Assembly (NCBI GenBank): GCA_011390335.1 | Contig: JAABSO010000027.1 | Location: 1-59,085, forward strand | DNA from: Desulfotignum sp. | GTDB taxonomy: Bacteria; Desulfobacterota; Desulfobacteria; Desulfobacterales; Desulfobacteraceae | Direction of reading: 5' to 3' | Length of the DNA: 59,085 nucleotides | Shown: in pieces, positions 42,691 through 50,763 of the stretch | Layout of the letters: each line of letters begins with the position of its first letter | Position numbering within the stretch: the stretch's first letter is position 1 | The notes under the pieces: model-generated | Told to the model about the DNA's origin: nothing | Database searches by the model: none | What the model saw: the letters and a program-made list of their open reading frames with translations, nothing else | Position numbers and translations under genes: made by a program

Positions 42691-43524
42691 TTAAACGGTT
42701 AATTGATGTTGGGTGGAATTCAGCTGGGTGACAGGCTGGCCCATGGCCAAAGAAAAGGCCCGGGCCGCATCCGTCAATATGGTGATACAGTGGGAAAAAT
42801 GCGTTTTGTCCCTGGTCCTGATTTCCGGTACGGCCAGGCTGAGGCTGGCCAGTATATTTCCCTTGTAGTCAAACACCGGGGCACTCACAGAGCCCAGGCC
42901 AGGGGTGCGCTCGCCCAGACTCACGGCATATCCCCGGGCCTGAATTTTTGCCAGTTCCGCAGCCAGGGCATCGGGATCCACAATGGTGGCATCGGTCAAC
43001 GGTCTGGGGGCGACAGCGGCAAAATATTCCTTCTGGAATGCCGCACTGGAAAATGCCAGCAGACATTTGGCCGAGGCCCCTGCATACAAAGGGGACTGGT
43101 TGCCGATGGGCATGCCCGCCTTGAGGGCTTTCGGGGATTCGATGGTGTCGATGCAGATGCGCAGGTTCCCCTGGATGATGTTCAGATACACGGTCTCACG
43201 GGTTTTTATGGCAACCTTTTCCATGAACTGCCGGCCGATGCCTGGAAGGTTGTTGGCGTGGTTCAGGTTTTCCAGAAACCGGTAAAAAATATTGCCCACA
43301 AAATACTGCCGGGTCTGTTCATCCTGGCGCACAAATCCATAGGACTTGAGAACGGACAGGATCCGCTGCACCGTGGCCGGGGAAAACCCCAGTTCAGTGG
43401 ACAGTTCCCGAATGCCCCAACTGGCCTTGATATCCTGGAATTTGAGCAAAATTTCCATGGCCTTTTCAATGGCATTGCGTTTTTTGCTGCCGGCGGTTTT
43501 TGCGGATGCTGTTTTTTCACTCAC
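42691..43524 (-). CDS. IclR-family transcriptional regulator
   Basis: A 277-residue regulator with a winged helix at about residues 17-78 (IRELSTELGFSPATVQRILS) and an IclR effector domain behind it (AGMPIGNQSPLYAGASAKCL, ARGYAVSLGERTPGLGSVSA). It leads the operon with the glutaryl-CoA dehydrogenase gene (21 bases apart), so it most likely senses a glutaryl or related acyl-CoA or aromatic acid intermediate. The start is GTG. A matching palindrome lies upstream. Confidence 0.88.
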   Translation of the reverse strand: MSEKTASAKTAGSKKRNAIEKAMEILLKFQDIKASWGIRELSTELGFSPATVQRILSVLKSYGFVRQDEQTRQYFVGNIFYRFLENLNHANNLPGIGRQFMEKVAIKTRETVYLNIIQGNLRICIDTIESPKALKAGMPIGNQSPLYAGASAKCLLAFSSAAFQKEYFAAVAPRPLTDATIVDPDALAAELAKIQARGYAVSLGERTPGLGSVSAPVFDYKGNILASLSLAVPEIRTRDKTHFSHCITILTDAARAFSLAMGQPVTQLNSTQHQLTV

Positions 43525-43651
43525 GGGTGCAGGAATACTCGCTGTTTTGTTTTATCCATTAAAACGTTGTTTCATATAATGATTTAGCTAACCAAAAAAC
43601 AGGTGGGTTTGTCAAGAAAAAATGTGATTAAAAATATGATTAAGAAATATC

Positions 43652-43705
43652 TTGACAAAGGGGTTTCTTTCTTTCTATTTTATATCAAATAAAACAGTGT
43701 TTTAT
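43652..43705 (+). promoter_or_regulatory. Promoter-like hexamers with 17-bp palindrome (candidate IclR operator)
   Basis: TTGACA (43652-43657) and TATTTT (43676-43681; 18-bp spacer) are followed directly by the perfect palindrome ATAAAACA-G-TGTTTTAT (43689-43705). A related sequence, TTAAAACGTTGTTTCAT, lies near 43559-43575 just upstream of the IclR gene. The two sites suggest autoregulation. No gene starts immediately rightward, so the promoter may be spurious. The rest of the 330-bp gap holds only this and the terminator below. Confidence 0.5.
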
Positions 43706-43799
43706 ACTGCGGAACAAGCCTGGAAATTAAAAGGTTATGAATATTCAGATGGTTATGTGCAGAATGCCTGGAAAAGCCGGATGAAAAATTACAGAAGTC

Positions 43800-43847
43800 C
43801 AAAAAAAAACAGGGCAAAGTGCACACAGAAAAAACAGCACTTTGCCC
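43800..43847 (-). terminator. Terminator of the biotin-carrier gene
   Basis: A perfect 11-bp stem GGGCAAAGTGC (43812-43822) with GCACTTTGCCC (43837-43847). On the minus strand it runs into nine T residues. It starts eight bases after the stop codon. Confidence 0.85.
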
Positions 43848-43854
43848 CGAAAAA

Positions 43855-44070
43855 TTATTCGATGATTACCATGACCTGGCTGGTGGCCACCTTGTCATCC
43901 ACGTTCACGGCCACTTCCTTGACAGTCCCGTCAGCCGTTGCAACGATGGGGTTTTCCATTTTCATGGCCTCTAAAATAACCAGTTCCTGGCCTTCCACAA
44001 CTGCATCTCCGGGGGAAACCATGACATCGATGATGGTGCCGGGCATGGGGGCTAAAATTTCAGTGCTCAT
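43855..44070 (-). CDS. Biotin carrier protein (glutaconyl-CoA decarboxylase gamma-like)
   Basis: A 71-residue stand-alone biotinyl domain with the biotin-lysine motif EAMKMEN (about residues 34-40) and the flanking beta strands ILAPMPGTIIDVMVSPGD and GTVKEVAVNVDDKVATSQ. It lacks the long Ala/Pro linker of the usual GcdC and is therefore minimal. It carries the carboxyl group between the carboxyltransferase (GcdA, divergent neighbour) and a membrane decarboxylase subunit not present in this window. AAAGGAGAAATGG precedes the ATG. Confidence 0.87.
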   Translation of the reverse strand: MSTEILAPMPGTIIDVMVSPGDAVVEGQELVILEAMKMENPIVATADGTVKEVAVNVDDKVATSQVMVIIE

Positions 44071-44123
44071 CCATTTCTCCTTTGTTTTTTTTGTTAAAAT
44101 TGTTCACAATATCATTGATCAGA

Positions 44124-44155
44124 TTGTTTGGGAAAATACACTTTTTTTCAAACAA
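44124..44155. promoter_or_regulatory. Inverted repeat in the gcdA/biotin-carrier divergent region
   Basis: TTGTTTG (44124-44130) and CAAACAA (44149-44155) are separated by 18 bases, in the 209-bp gap between two divergent genes. Such spacing suits a dimeric regulator controlling both. TATAAT at 44252-44257 could be the -10 of gcdA, but no good -35 was seen. Confidence 0.4.
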
Positions 44156-44279
44156 GACAGTCTAACCCTATACTTAAAGGAAAAATTAAAGTCAAGCGTG
44201 TATATTTTCCGGTTGATTCAGCGGTTTGGAATGAAGATGCCGGACAGATCTTATAATACTTTTTCTTCAGGAGTCTTTT

Positions 44280-46013
44280 ATGCGACAATATTTTGAAAAA
44301 ATGGAATCATTCGGCAAGGAACTCAACAAAGGCCAGATGCTGAGTTCGGAAAAAAACATCCAGCAGATTGCAGAAGTGGAAAACGGCATTGATGCGGAAG
44401 TGGAAAAGGTGAAAAATGCGGGTATGCCCGAGGAAAAAATCAATGCCAGGGGCAGCATGAGCGTGTGGCAGCGCCTGGAATACCTGGTGGATCCCGGCAC
44501 CTGGCACCCTTTGCACACCCTTTTCAACCCGGAAGACAATGAGGAAGGCACCACCAACGTCATTGACGGTCTGGCAAAAATTTCCGGCAAATGGGCGGTT
44601 GTCATTGGGTTTGACAACAAGGTCATGGCCGGTGCATGGCTGCCGGGCCAGCCGGAAAATATTTTCCGGGCCACCAATATTTCAAAGCGCCTGAACATCC
44701 CTCTGGTCTGGCTGGTGAACTGTTCCGGGGTAAAGCTTACGGAACAGGAAAAATTCTATGCCAACCGCAGGGGTTCGGGCACCACCTTCTACCGCCATGC
44801 AGAGCTGGAACAGATGGGTATTCCCGTACTGGCAGGCATCTACGGCACCAACCCGGCCGGCGGCGGGTACCAGGGCATCAGCCCCACCATTTTGTTTGCT
44901 CATAAAAACTGCAACATTGCCGTGGGCGGCGGCGGGATTTTAAGCGGCATGTCCCCCAAAGGCCATTTTGATGTGGAAGGGGCAGAGCAGCTGATTTCCG
45001 CAGCCAAGCAGTACAAATCCAAACCCCCGGGATCTGTGGAGGTCCACCATGACCACACCGGATTTTTCCGGTATGTGTATGAAGAGGAAAAAGGGGTGCT
45101 GGACGGGCTTAAGGATTACATGAAAGATATGCCTGCCTACAATCCCAAGTTCTTCCGGGTGGCAGAACCCAAGGAACCGGCATTTGCAGCCGAAGATGTG
45201 GCCCGCCTGATCCCCTACAACCAGAAACAGATCTATGATTTCCGGCAGGTGATCTCCCGCCTTGTGGACGGCAGCGAGCACATGGAATACAAACCCGAAT
45301 ACGGTCCGGAAATTTACACCGGTCTGGTAAAGATAGACGGCTATCTGATGGGGATCATCGGCAACAACCAGGGCTGGCTGGGGGAAGGCTATCCTGAATA
45401 TGCGGATTACCCGGGCATCGGCGGCAAGCTGTATCGCCAGGGCCTCATCAAGATGAACGAATTTGTCACCCTGTGCGGCAGGGACCGGATACCTTTGATC
45501 TGGTTCCAGGACACCTCCGGCATCGACGTGGGGGATATTGCGGAAAAAGCCGAACTCTTAGGCCTGGGCCAGTCCCTGATCTACTCCATCCAGCAGACAG
45601 ACATCCCGATGATCCTGATCACCCTGCGCAAGGGAACGGCTGCAGCCCACTATGTCATGGGCGGTCCCACAGCCAACCGGCACAACACCTTTACCCTGGG
45701 CATCGCCACCACCGAGATCTATGTGATGCACGGGGAAACCGCGGCTGCTGCCAGCTATTCCCGGCGCCTGGTCAAGGAAAAAGATGCCGGCCGTCCCCTG
45801 GAGCCGGTCATCGAGAAGATGAACACCCTGGCCAAGGAATATCACGACAATTCCAGACCGGCCTACTGCGCCAAGCATGGAATGGTGGATGAGGTGGTAA
45901 AAATGAAGGAACTGAGAAACTATCTCAAGGCCTTTGCCGGGTCCGCCTACCAGAACCCGAAATCCATCTGTCCCCAGCACCACCTGATCACCCCCAGAAT
46001 CATCCGGGGATAA
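44280..46013 (+). CDS. gcdA: Glutaconyl-CoA decarboxylase alpha (carboxyltransferase) subunit
   Basis: A 577-residue carboxyltransferase. The sequence follows GcdA of Acidaminococcus closely: EEKINARGSMSVWQRLEYLV, WHPLHTLFNPEDNEEGTTNV, LVNCSGVKLTEQEKFYANRR, and GIYGTNPAGGGYQGISPTIL. It moves the carboxyl group of glutaconyl-CoA to biotin, giving crotonyl-CoA. In the whole enzyme a Na+-pumping membrane subunit then releases CO2; it is not encoded here. TCAGGAGTC precedes the ATG. Together with the glutaryl-CoA dehydrogenase it covers the last steps from glutaryl-CoA to crotonyl-CoA, as in anaerobic aromatic or glutarate breakdown. Confidence 0.93.
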   Translation: MRQYFEKMESFGKELNKGQMLSSEKNIQQIAEVENGIDAEVEKVKNAGMPEEKINARGSMSVWQRLEYLVDPGTWHPLHTLFNPEDNEEGTTNVIDGLAKISGKWAVVIGFDNKVMAGAWLPGQPENIFRATNISKRLNIPLVWLVNCSGVKLTEQEKFYANRRGSGTTFYRHAELEQMGIPVLAGIYGTNPAGGGYQGISPTILFAHKNCNIAVGGGGILSGMSPKGHFDVEGAEQLISAAKQYKSKPPGSVEVHHDHTGFFRYVYEEEKGVLDGLKDYMKDMPAYNPKFFRVAEPKEPAFAAEDVARLIPYNQKQIYDFRQVISRLVDGSEHMEYKPEYGPEIYTGLVKIDGYLMGIIGNNQGWLGEGYPEYADYPGIGGKLYRQGLIKMNEFVTLCGRDRIPLIWFQDTSGIDVGDIAEKAELLGLGQSLIYSIQQTDIPMILITLRKGTAAAHYVMGGPTANRHNTFTLGIATTEIYVMHGETAAAASYSRRLVKEKDAGRPLEPVIEKMNTLAKEYHDNSRPAYCAKHGMVDEVVKMKELRNYLKAFAGSAYQNPKSICPQHHLITPRIIRG

Positions 46014-46059
46014 TCGGTATGTGAGGGCAAAGACATTTTCACACAGGGTATGGACATGT

Positions 46060-46100
46060 GGTACCGGTCCGGTTATGATAAGTTTTTCCGGATCGGTACC
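46060..46100 (+). other. Long hairpin between gcdA and the crotonase gene
   Basis: GGTACCGGTCCGG (46060-46072) pairs with CCGGATCGGTACC (46088-46100) at 12 of 13 positions plus one G-U, with a 15-base loop. There is no T-run after it. It lies in the 153-bp gap of two rightward genes, so it is probably an mRNA stability or processing element. Confidence 0.65.
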
Positions 46101-46166
46101 ATCCATCCGGAAACGTGACAGCAGCCGACTGCCATACCCATAACCCAAGAATTACAGGAGGCACCC

Positions 46167-46937
46167 ATGTCAGGATCTGAGTTTTTAATTATCCAGAAAG
46201 AGGACCAGGTGGTCCGGATCACCTTGAACCGGCCCAAACACAATGTCCTCAATATCCCCATGATGAAGGATCTGAACGCGGAGCTGGAAGCCATTGCCGC
46301 GGATGATACCCTTAAATGTGTGGTGATCGCAGGCGAAGGTCCCAGCTTCTGCGCCGGCGTGGAAGTCGGGGACCACAAACCCGACCAGGTGGATGAAATG
46401 GTGGCCGTGTTCAACCGGATTTTTGAGCTGATCAACATGATCGATATCCCGGTGGTTGCCGCGGTCCATGGCGCCTGCCTGGGCGGGGGCATGGAACTGG
46501 CGATCGCCTGTGACATCATCATTGCCAGCAAAAAAGCCAAATTCGGCCAGCCGGAGATCAAGCTGGGGTTTTTCCCGCCCTATGCAGCCCTGCGCCTGCC
46601 CGAGCTGGTGGGCCCTGCCAAGGCCATCGAGATTGTCACCACCGGCAAAATCTATAAAGCCAAGGAAGCGCGCAAACTGGGCTTTGTCAGCCAGGTGGCG
46701 GATGAAGATGAATTCACCGAAGCCGTGGAAGCGTATATCAAGGAGATCTGCATGGCATCTCCTTTGATCATCCGGCTCAACAAACGGGCCGTAAAGCGCC
46801 ACATCGGCACCAGCTTTTTCCAGGGCATTGACCTGGTATCCAACTATTTTCTCAAAACCCTCATGAAAACCGAGGACACCCTGGAAGGCATCGCCAGCTT
46901 CGAGGAAAAACGCAGACCTGAATGGAAAAACCGCTAG
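46167..46937 (+). CDS. Enoyl-CoA hydratase/isomerase family, diene-hydratase-like
   Basis: A 256-residue crotonase with oxyanion segments VVIAGEGPSFCAGVEVGDHK (about 53-72) and VHGACLGGGMELAIACDIII (about 98-117), and the FGQPEIKLGFFPPYAALRLP stretch. The VLNIPMM start and the VDEMVAVFNRIFELI segment resemble cyclohexa-1,5-dienecarbonyl-CoA hydratases of the anaerobic benzoyl-CoA pathway more than ordinary crotonases. A general hydratase acting on crotonyl-CoA is the alternative. ACAGGAGGCACCC precedes the ATG. Confidence 0.8.
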   Translation: MSGSEFLIIQKEDQVVRITLNRPKHNVLNIPMMKDLNAELEAIAADDTLKCVVIAGEGPSFCAGVEVGDHKPDQVDEMVAVFNRIFELINMIDIPVVAAVHGACLGGGMELAIACDIIIASKKAKFGQPEIKLGFFPPYAALRLPELVGPAKAIEIVTTGKIYKAKEARKLGFVSQVADEDEFTEAVEAYIKEICMASPLIIRLNKRAVKRHIGTSFFQGIDLVSNYFLKTLMKTEDTLEGIASFEEKRRPEWKNR

Positions 46938-46985
46938 GGGTCAGAAGTTACCTTTTTTACCTTTTTTTTGCGTTCTCCCATCCCA

Positions 46986-47027
46986 CAGCGGCAGCGGGGC
47001 GTATAAGCCTTCCTGCCGCTGCTTTTT
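46986..47027 (+). terminator. Terminator of the gcdA-crotonase transcript
   Basis: CAGCGGCAG (46986-46994) with CTGCCGCTG (47013-47021) followed by CTTTTTT. It begins about 50 bases after the crotonase stop. Confidence 0.85.
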
Positions 47028-47210
47028 TGGGGGCCTTACAGTTCTGATGTTACAAGTGACCCTTGAAAATTACTGTCACTTTGTAATTTTTGCCTTGTAA
47101 AATCACATCGACACCGTCATTTTTACCGGGTAAAATACACAGGCATTGGAAACGCTCATTTTGTCCAGTGTTTATGTAATTTGCCTGATCCTGTTCAAAG
47201 GAGGTGCCAT

Positions 47211-47861
47211 ATGATATATCTGATTCTGACTGCCGCGCCCCTGCTTCTGGCAGGACTGCTGTATGCATCCAGACAGGAGTCCCTATTCGGCGAGCTGCTT
47301 ACCAAGCCGCTGCTGTCTGTGCTGTTCATTGCCACGGCAGTGATCCAGCCGTATGCCGGAACCCTTTATTATCCTTTTGTCCTGACAGGCCTGATCCTGT
47401 GCCTGATCGGGGATGTCTGCCTGATCTTCTTTTCCAGCAGAAAGGTTTTTACCGCAGGGCTGGCCGCGTTTCTGGCTGGCCATGTGATGTATGTGGCCGC
47501 GTTTGTGACCTTGGGTGTCACCGGTCCCCTGGTATGGGCGGCAGCCCTTATCGGCCTGGGCCTGAGCTTCTATGTCTTTTTGTGGCTGCGGCCCCACCTG
47601 GGAGAGATGCGTATTCCCGTGATCGCCTACATCGTCATCATCACGGCCATGGTCATTTGTGCTGCCGCACTCATGAACAACCCCGGTCTGGATCCCAAAG
47701 CCCGTGCCCTGGTCTTTGGCGGGGCCCTGCTGTTTTATGTTTCCGACATATTCGTGGCCCGCCAGCGGTTTGTCAAAAAAGCGTTTGTCAACCGGGCTGC
47801 CGGCCTGCCCCTGTATTATGCGGGCCAGTTCTTGATTGCTTTTTCCACCGGCCTGATCTGA
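47211..47861 (+). CDS. YhhN-family membrane protein (lysoplasmalogenase-like)
   Basis: A 216-residue protein with seven to eight hydrophobic helices and YhhN-family motifs: LTKPLLSVLFIATA near residue 27, LCLIGDVCLIFF near 63, FLAGHVMYVAAFV and a C-terminal NRAAGLPLYYAGQFLIA. Characterised relatives hydrolyse the vinyl-ether bond of lysoplasmalogens, plausible in an anaerobe with plasmalogen lipids. I placed the start at the ATG at 47211 after AAAGGAGGTGCCAT. The next gene starts 16 bases downstream. Confidence 0.85.
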   Translation: MIYLILTAAPLLLAGLLYASRQESLFGELLTKPLLSVLFIATAVIQPYAGTLYYPFVLTGLILCLIGDVCLIFFSSRKVFTAGLAAFLAGHVMYVAAFVTLGVTGPLVWAAALIGLGLSFYVFLWLRPHLGEMRIPVIAYIVIITAMVICAAALMNNPGLDPKARALVFGGALLFYVSDIFVARQRFVKKAFVNRAAGLPLYYAGQFLIAFSTGLI

Positions 47862-47877
47862 CGCAGAAAAACCGCCT

Positions 47878-48549
47878 ATGATATACGATAAAGACAATTT
47901 GCAGATGGCCATGATCCAGGGCTTTGCAGCCCCGACTGGCTGTACCGTCCTGGAGATCGGGTGCGGTGAAGGCGGGCTGTCCGCAATGCTGGCCCGCGAT
48001 ACCTGCTGCTATATTGCCATCGACCCGGACACAGCGGCTGTTGCCAAAGCGCGGCAGCAGACTGGTAATGCCCAATTTTTCATCGGTTCCGGGGAAACGC
48101 TGCCCTTTGGGGATGCGTCATTTGACAGGGTTATTTTCATCCTTTCGCTGCATCACCAGAACAGCCGGCAGGCCCTGATGGAAGCCCACCGGGTGTTGAC
48201 CCCAACCGGCAGGGTGATTATTCTGGAACCTTTGGCAGAAGGTGAGTTCCAGCAGTTCTTCCACCTGTTCGATGACGAGACCGATGCACTGACATCCGCC
48301 GTACACGCCATACGCCACAGTCCGTTTGACCTGATCCGCCAAGAGGAGTTTGCGGTGCCTGCAGAATTTGATGACCTGGCAGACCTTTATCAATATCCCT
48401 TTGACCAATCCCCGGCCGATGACACCGGCCGCTCCAAAATTCTTGCAAAACTTCAGCAGTTCCGGAAAGACATAAGGGAAGGGCACAACATTCAGCTGTT
48501 TGACACAATTCATATATATTCCTTGGTGAAACGCCAAGTTGACCGATAA
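47878..48549 (+). CDS. Class I SAM-dependent methyltransferase
   Basis: A 223-residue methyltransferase of the Methyltransf_11 type: motif I VLEIGCGEGGLSAMLA (about 24-39), the acidic YIAIDPDTAAV that binds SAM ribose, and VIFILSLHHQNSRQALMEAH then LTPTGRVIILEPL. The C-terminal part is a lid domain. Co-transcribed with the YhhN gene by spacing. Substrate unknown; a lipid, quinone or small molecule is possible. Confidence 0.8.
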   Translation: MIYDKDNLQMAMIQGFAAPTGCTVLEIGCGEGGLSAMLARDTCCYIAIDPDTAAVAKARQQTGNAQFFIGSGETLPFGDASFDRVIFILSLHHQNSRQALMEAHRVLTPTGRVIILEPLAEGEFQQFFHLFDDETDALTSAVHAIRHSPFDLIRQEEFAVPAEFDDLADLYQYPFDQSPADDTGRSKILAKLQQFRKDIREGHNIQLFDTIHIYSLVKRQVDR

Positions 48550-49225
48550 TATCCATTTGATAGATCCCGCTAGATCCCGGCAGCTTGATAGCGCCCAGCC
48601 ACTGAGGCCGGCACGCTGTCAATCTGCAGGGCGCTATCCTGGTGGGGGCATCCTTTCCCTGTTGACGGCGGTGGCCTTTTCCGCGAAACCTGCTGATGTT
48701 TTTTTTCTTTCATCTTCTGATCCCTGTCCTGGGCGCCGGCAGGAAAAAATTCCCTCCTGAAAAATGCAGATATCCAGGATAGATATATCCGGGCGAAAGA
48801 TCTTCATAAGAACGGCATCGGCCATTTCGGTTTCTTCAGGGCAGCGGGCAGAAAAGACCTCTGGCCGGATACCGTGAACTGGCTTCTGGCCCACATATTG
48901 CCAACTCGCTGATGTGGCGGGCCATCACCGGGGAAAATTCCCCGACAGTTATAATTAGTGTTGACCTTTAAATCCATCGTTAGCGGAGAAAAATCATAGA
49001 CAAAGTTCGCACCATAACAGAATGGATGTCATCTTCCCTTTATCTCCAATATAGTTGATTAAACGACTGGATTTTCTACCACAATATCTTGTGTTCGTGT
49101 CAAATTATGCTATTCTTTTTTGGTTGATGGTATCATTGACAATTCAAAGGTTTTCAGAATTTCAGATAGAATGATACTTGATTTCAGAAGGGGGAAAGGA
49201 TTTCCAACAAATGTTAAAATCGGTC
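48550..49225. other. AT-rich intergenic stretch with relic coding sequence
   Basis: About 680 bp without a convincing gene. It contains a 10-bp inverted repeat, GATAGCGCCC (48587-48596) with GGGCGCTATC (48629-48638). On the plus strand near 48790-48912 is a gene-like tail (YIRAKDLHKNGIGHFGFFRA, later LWPDTVNWLLAHIL) ending in a stop, probably a decayed fragment. The right half is markedly AT-rich and marks the start of the AT-rich block. Confidence 0.4.
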
Positions 49226-49259
49226 TTGACATTTGATCTGTTTTAGGGCATACCCCTAT
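49226..49259 (+). promoter_or_regulatory. Promoter and candidate metal-responsive operator
   Basis: A perfect TTGACA (49226-49231) is followed at 17 bp by a poor -10 (CATACC). That -10 lies inside ATA-CCCC-TAT (49250-49259). RcnR/CsoR-family repressors bind short C/G tracts flanked by inverted AT bases, so this is a natural operator for the gene 24 bases downstream. Confidence 0.5.
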
Positions 49260-49282
49260 ATACTATATTATCGGAGGTGCTT

Positions 49283-49561
49283 ATGGCTTTATGCGGAACC
49301 GACCAGGACAAAGAACGCCTGATCAAGCGGCTTAACCGAATTGAAGGACAGGTCAGGGGACTGTGCAAAATGATTGAAAATGACAGAGACTGCATTGAGG
49401 TTCTTCGTCAGGTAGTCTCCGTTTCAGGTGCCATCCGTGGGGTTTGGACGCAAATCGTTGGAGATCATCTGCGAGGATGCATTCAAAACGCGACGCTCCA
49501 GAACGATAACCGGGATCATCTGGTGGATGAACTCATCGAGCATCTCGGGAAAATGCGGTAG
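49283..49561 (+). CDS. CsoR/RcnR-family metal-sensing repressor (DmeR-like)
   Basis: A 92-residue all-helical repressor (DUF156). The metal ligand positions read Cys37, His62 and Cys66 (DRDCIEV and DHLRGCIQ), the Cys-His-Cys set of Cu(I)-sensing CsoR. Nickel/cobalt RcnR proteins have His in the last position. An N-terminal Cys4 and the adjoining DmeF-type exporter argue for Co/Ni. The ATG at 49283 follows CGGAGG. It leads a two-gene operon, 42 bases before the exporter. Confidence 0.85.
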   Translation: MALCGTDQDKERLIKRLNRIEGQVRGLCKMIENDRDCIEVLRQVVSVSGAIRGVWTQIVGDHLRGCIQNATLQNDNRDHLVDELIEHLGKMR

Positions 49562-49603
49562 AGGCTAAGAGCAAAAACAGAAAATAAGGTACCATGATTT
49601 GAT

Positions 49604-50512
49604 ATGCATGTCGATAAGATTAGACAAATAAGTCATGAACATGATTTCGATGGTGATGCACATGACAACGAAAAAAGGACATTGAAAGTGATTGTCCTTA
49701 CCGGCATCACAATGTGTGTTGAAATCATAGCCGGTTTCTTGACTGGATCTATGGCGCTTCTGGCTGACGGAATGCACATGGGTACCCATGCTTTTGCCTT
49801 GGGTATTACCTATTTTGCATATGTGATGGCGAGAAAGTTTTCAGGTTCAACGAAATTTGGTTTTGGAACGGGAAAATTTGGAATCTTGTCGGGCTATACC
49901 AGTGCATTGTTTTTGGGTGGTACGGCCCTTTATATGATTGTCGAATCGTTTGGACGTTTTTTCAAGCCGGTTCCTATCGCCTTTGATGAGGCTATTCTTG
50001 TCGCGATAATCGGGCTTGCGGTAAATGTTCTGAGCATATGGATGCTTCGCGGTAAAGAAACCAATCATCACGGCCACAGCCATCATCATGACCATAATAT
50101 TCGGGCTGCATACTTGCATGTTCTTGCTGATGCTTTGACTTCCGTTTTGGCAATTGTGGCACTTGTATCGGGAAAGTTTTTTGGCTGGTCATTTCTCGAT
50201 CCGGCTATGGGTATTGTCGGGGGTGTTATGATAGCCATATGGGCATGGGGTCTCCTCCAGAGCAGTGCGTTCATTCTGCTGGATGGAAACGGAGACAAAA
50301 ACATCCGGGATGCCGTCGTTACTGCGATTGAATCAGATGGTGACAGCCTTGTCGGCGATCTTCACATCTGGCCGCTCAATTCGAACGCTCTTGCGGCTGC
50401 AATAACAGTCGTCACAGAGGAAAAAAGAATCCCACCGGATTATTGTTCCCGACTTTCCCATATCACCAAGCTCAAACACACGACGATTGAGATTCATAAT
50501 TGTACAAATTAG
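49604..50512 (+). CDS. dmeF: CDF-family Co/Ni efflux transporter, DmeF-like
   Basis: A 302-residue cation diffusion facilitator with six membrane helices. The metal site residues lie in SMALLADGMHMGTHAFALGI (about 48-67; HxxxD/H) and LHVLADALTSVLAIVAL (about 170-186). A His-rich loop NHHGHSHHHDHN precedes helix V, as in DmeF and CzcD. The GMHMGTH variant is the DmeF type that exports cobalt and nickel. The C-terminal cytoplasmic domain is complete. AT-rich compared with the preceding region. Confidence 0.88.
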   Translation: MHVDKIRQISHEHDFDGDAHDNEKRTLKVIVLTGITMCVEIIAGFLTGSMALLADGMHMGTHAFALGITYFAYVMARKFSGSTKFGFGTGKFGILSGYTSALFLGGTALYMIVESFGRFFKPVPIAFDEAILVAIIGLAVNVLSIWMLRGKETNHHGHSHHHDHNIRAAYLHVLADALTSVLAIVALVSGKFFGWSFLDPAMGIVGGVMIAIWAWGLLQSSAFILLDGNGDKNIRDAVVTAIESDGDSLVGDLHIWPLNSNALAAAITVVTEEKRIPPDYCSRLSHITKLKHTTIEIHNCTN

Positions 50513-50627
50513 CTTTGCACTTGCAATCAGAACTGATGCCGATTTTACCTGTTGAAAAAGTAATAGCGACTTGACATAGCTTTTATCTAAAATTCAGGAA
50601 TGCCGTAAAAAAGTCAGGTGGTTTTGG

Positions 50628-50687
50628 AATATTATGTGTCAACAAAAAAGTTTGGTAGATATAACTTTTTTGTTGACACATAATATT
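50628..50687. repeat. 25-bp perfect inverted repeat upstream of the iron transporter
   Basis: Arms 50628-50652 and 50663-50687 are fully complementary, with a 10-base loop (TGGTAGATAT). The right arm holds TTGTTGACACAT, whose TTGACA (50673-50678) could serve as a -35 with TATAAA at 50694-50699 (15-bp spacer), and is followed by a T-run. It may be a terminator for dmeF, an operator/promoter for the iron genes, or both. Such a long exact palindrome is unusual. Confidence 0.8.
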
Positions 50688-50763
50688 TTTTGATATAAAA
50701 AGCAATATCATGTAGCGCATATGCGCCCAAAATTAAAACCTACAATCAGGGAGTTAAAAAATC

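Noticed and set aside
47050..47268. 72-residue minus-strand frame before the YhhN gene (VDVILQGKNYKVTVIFKG tail)
   Set aside because: It looks slightly gene-like but overlaps the start and ribosome site of the YhhN gene, has no ribosome site of its own, and matches no family. It may be a relic.
50628..50687. Fur box reading of the long palindrome
   Set aside because: There is no GATAATGATAATCATTATC-like core; it is noted as an unassigned palindrome instead.
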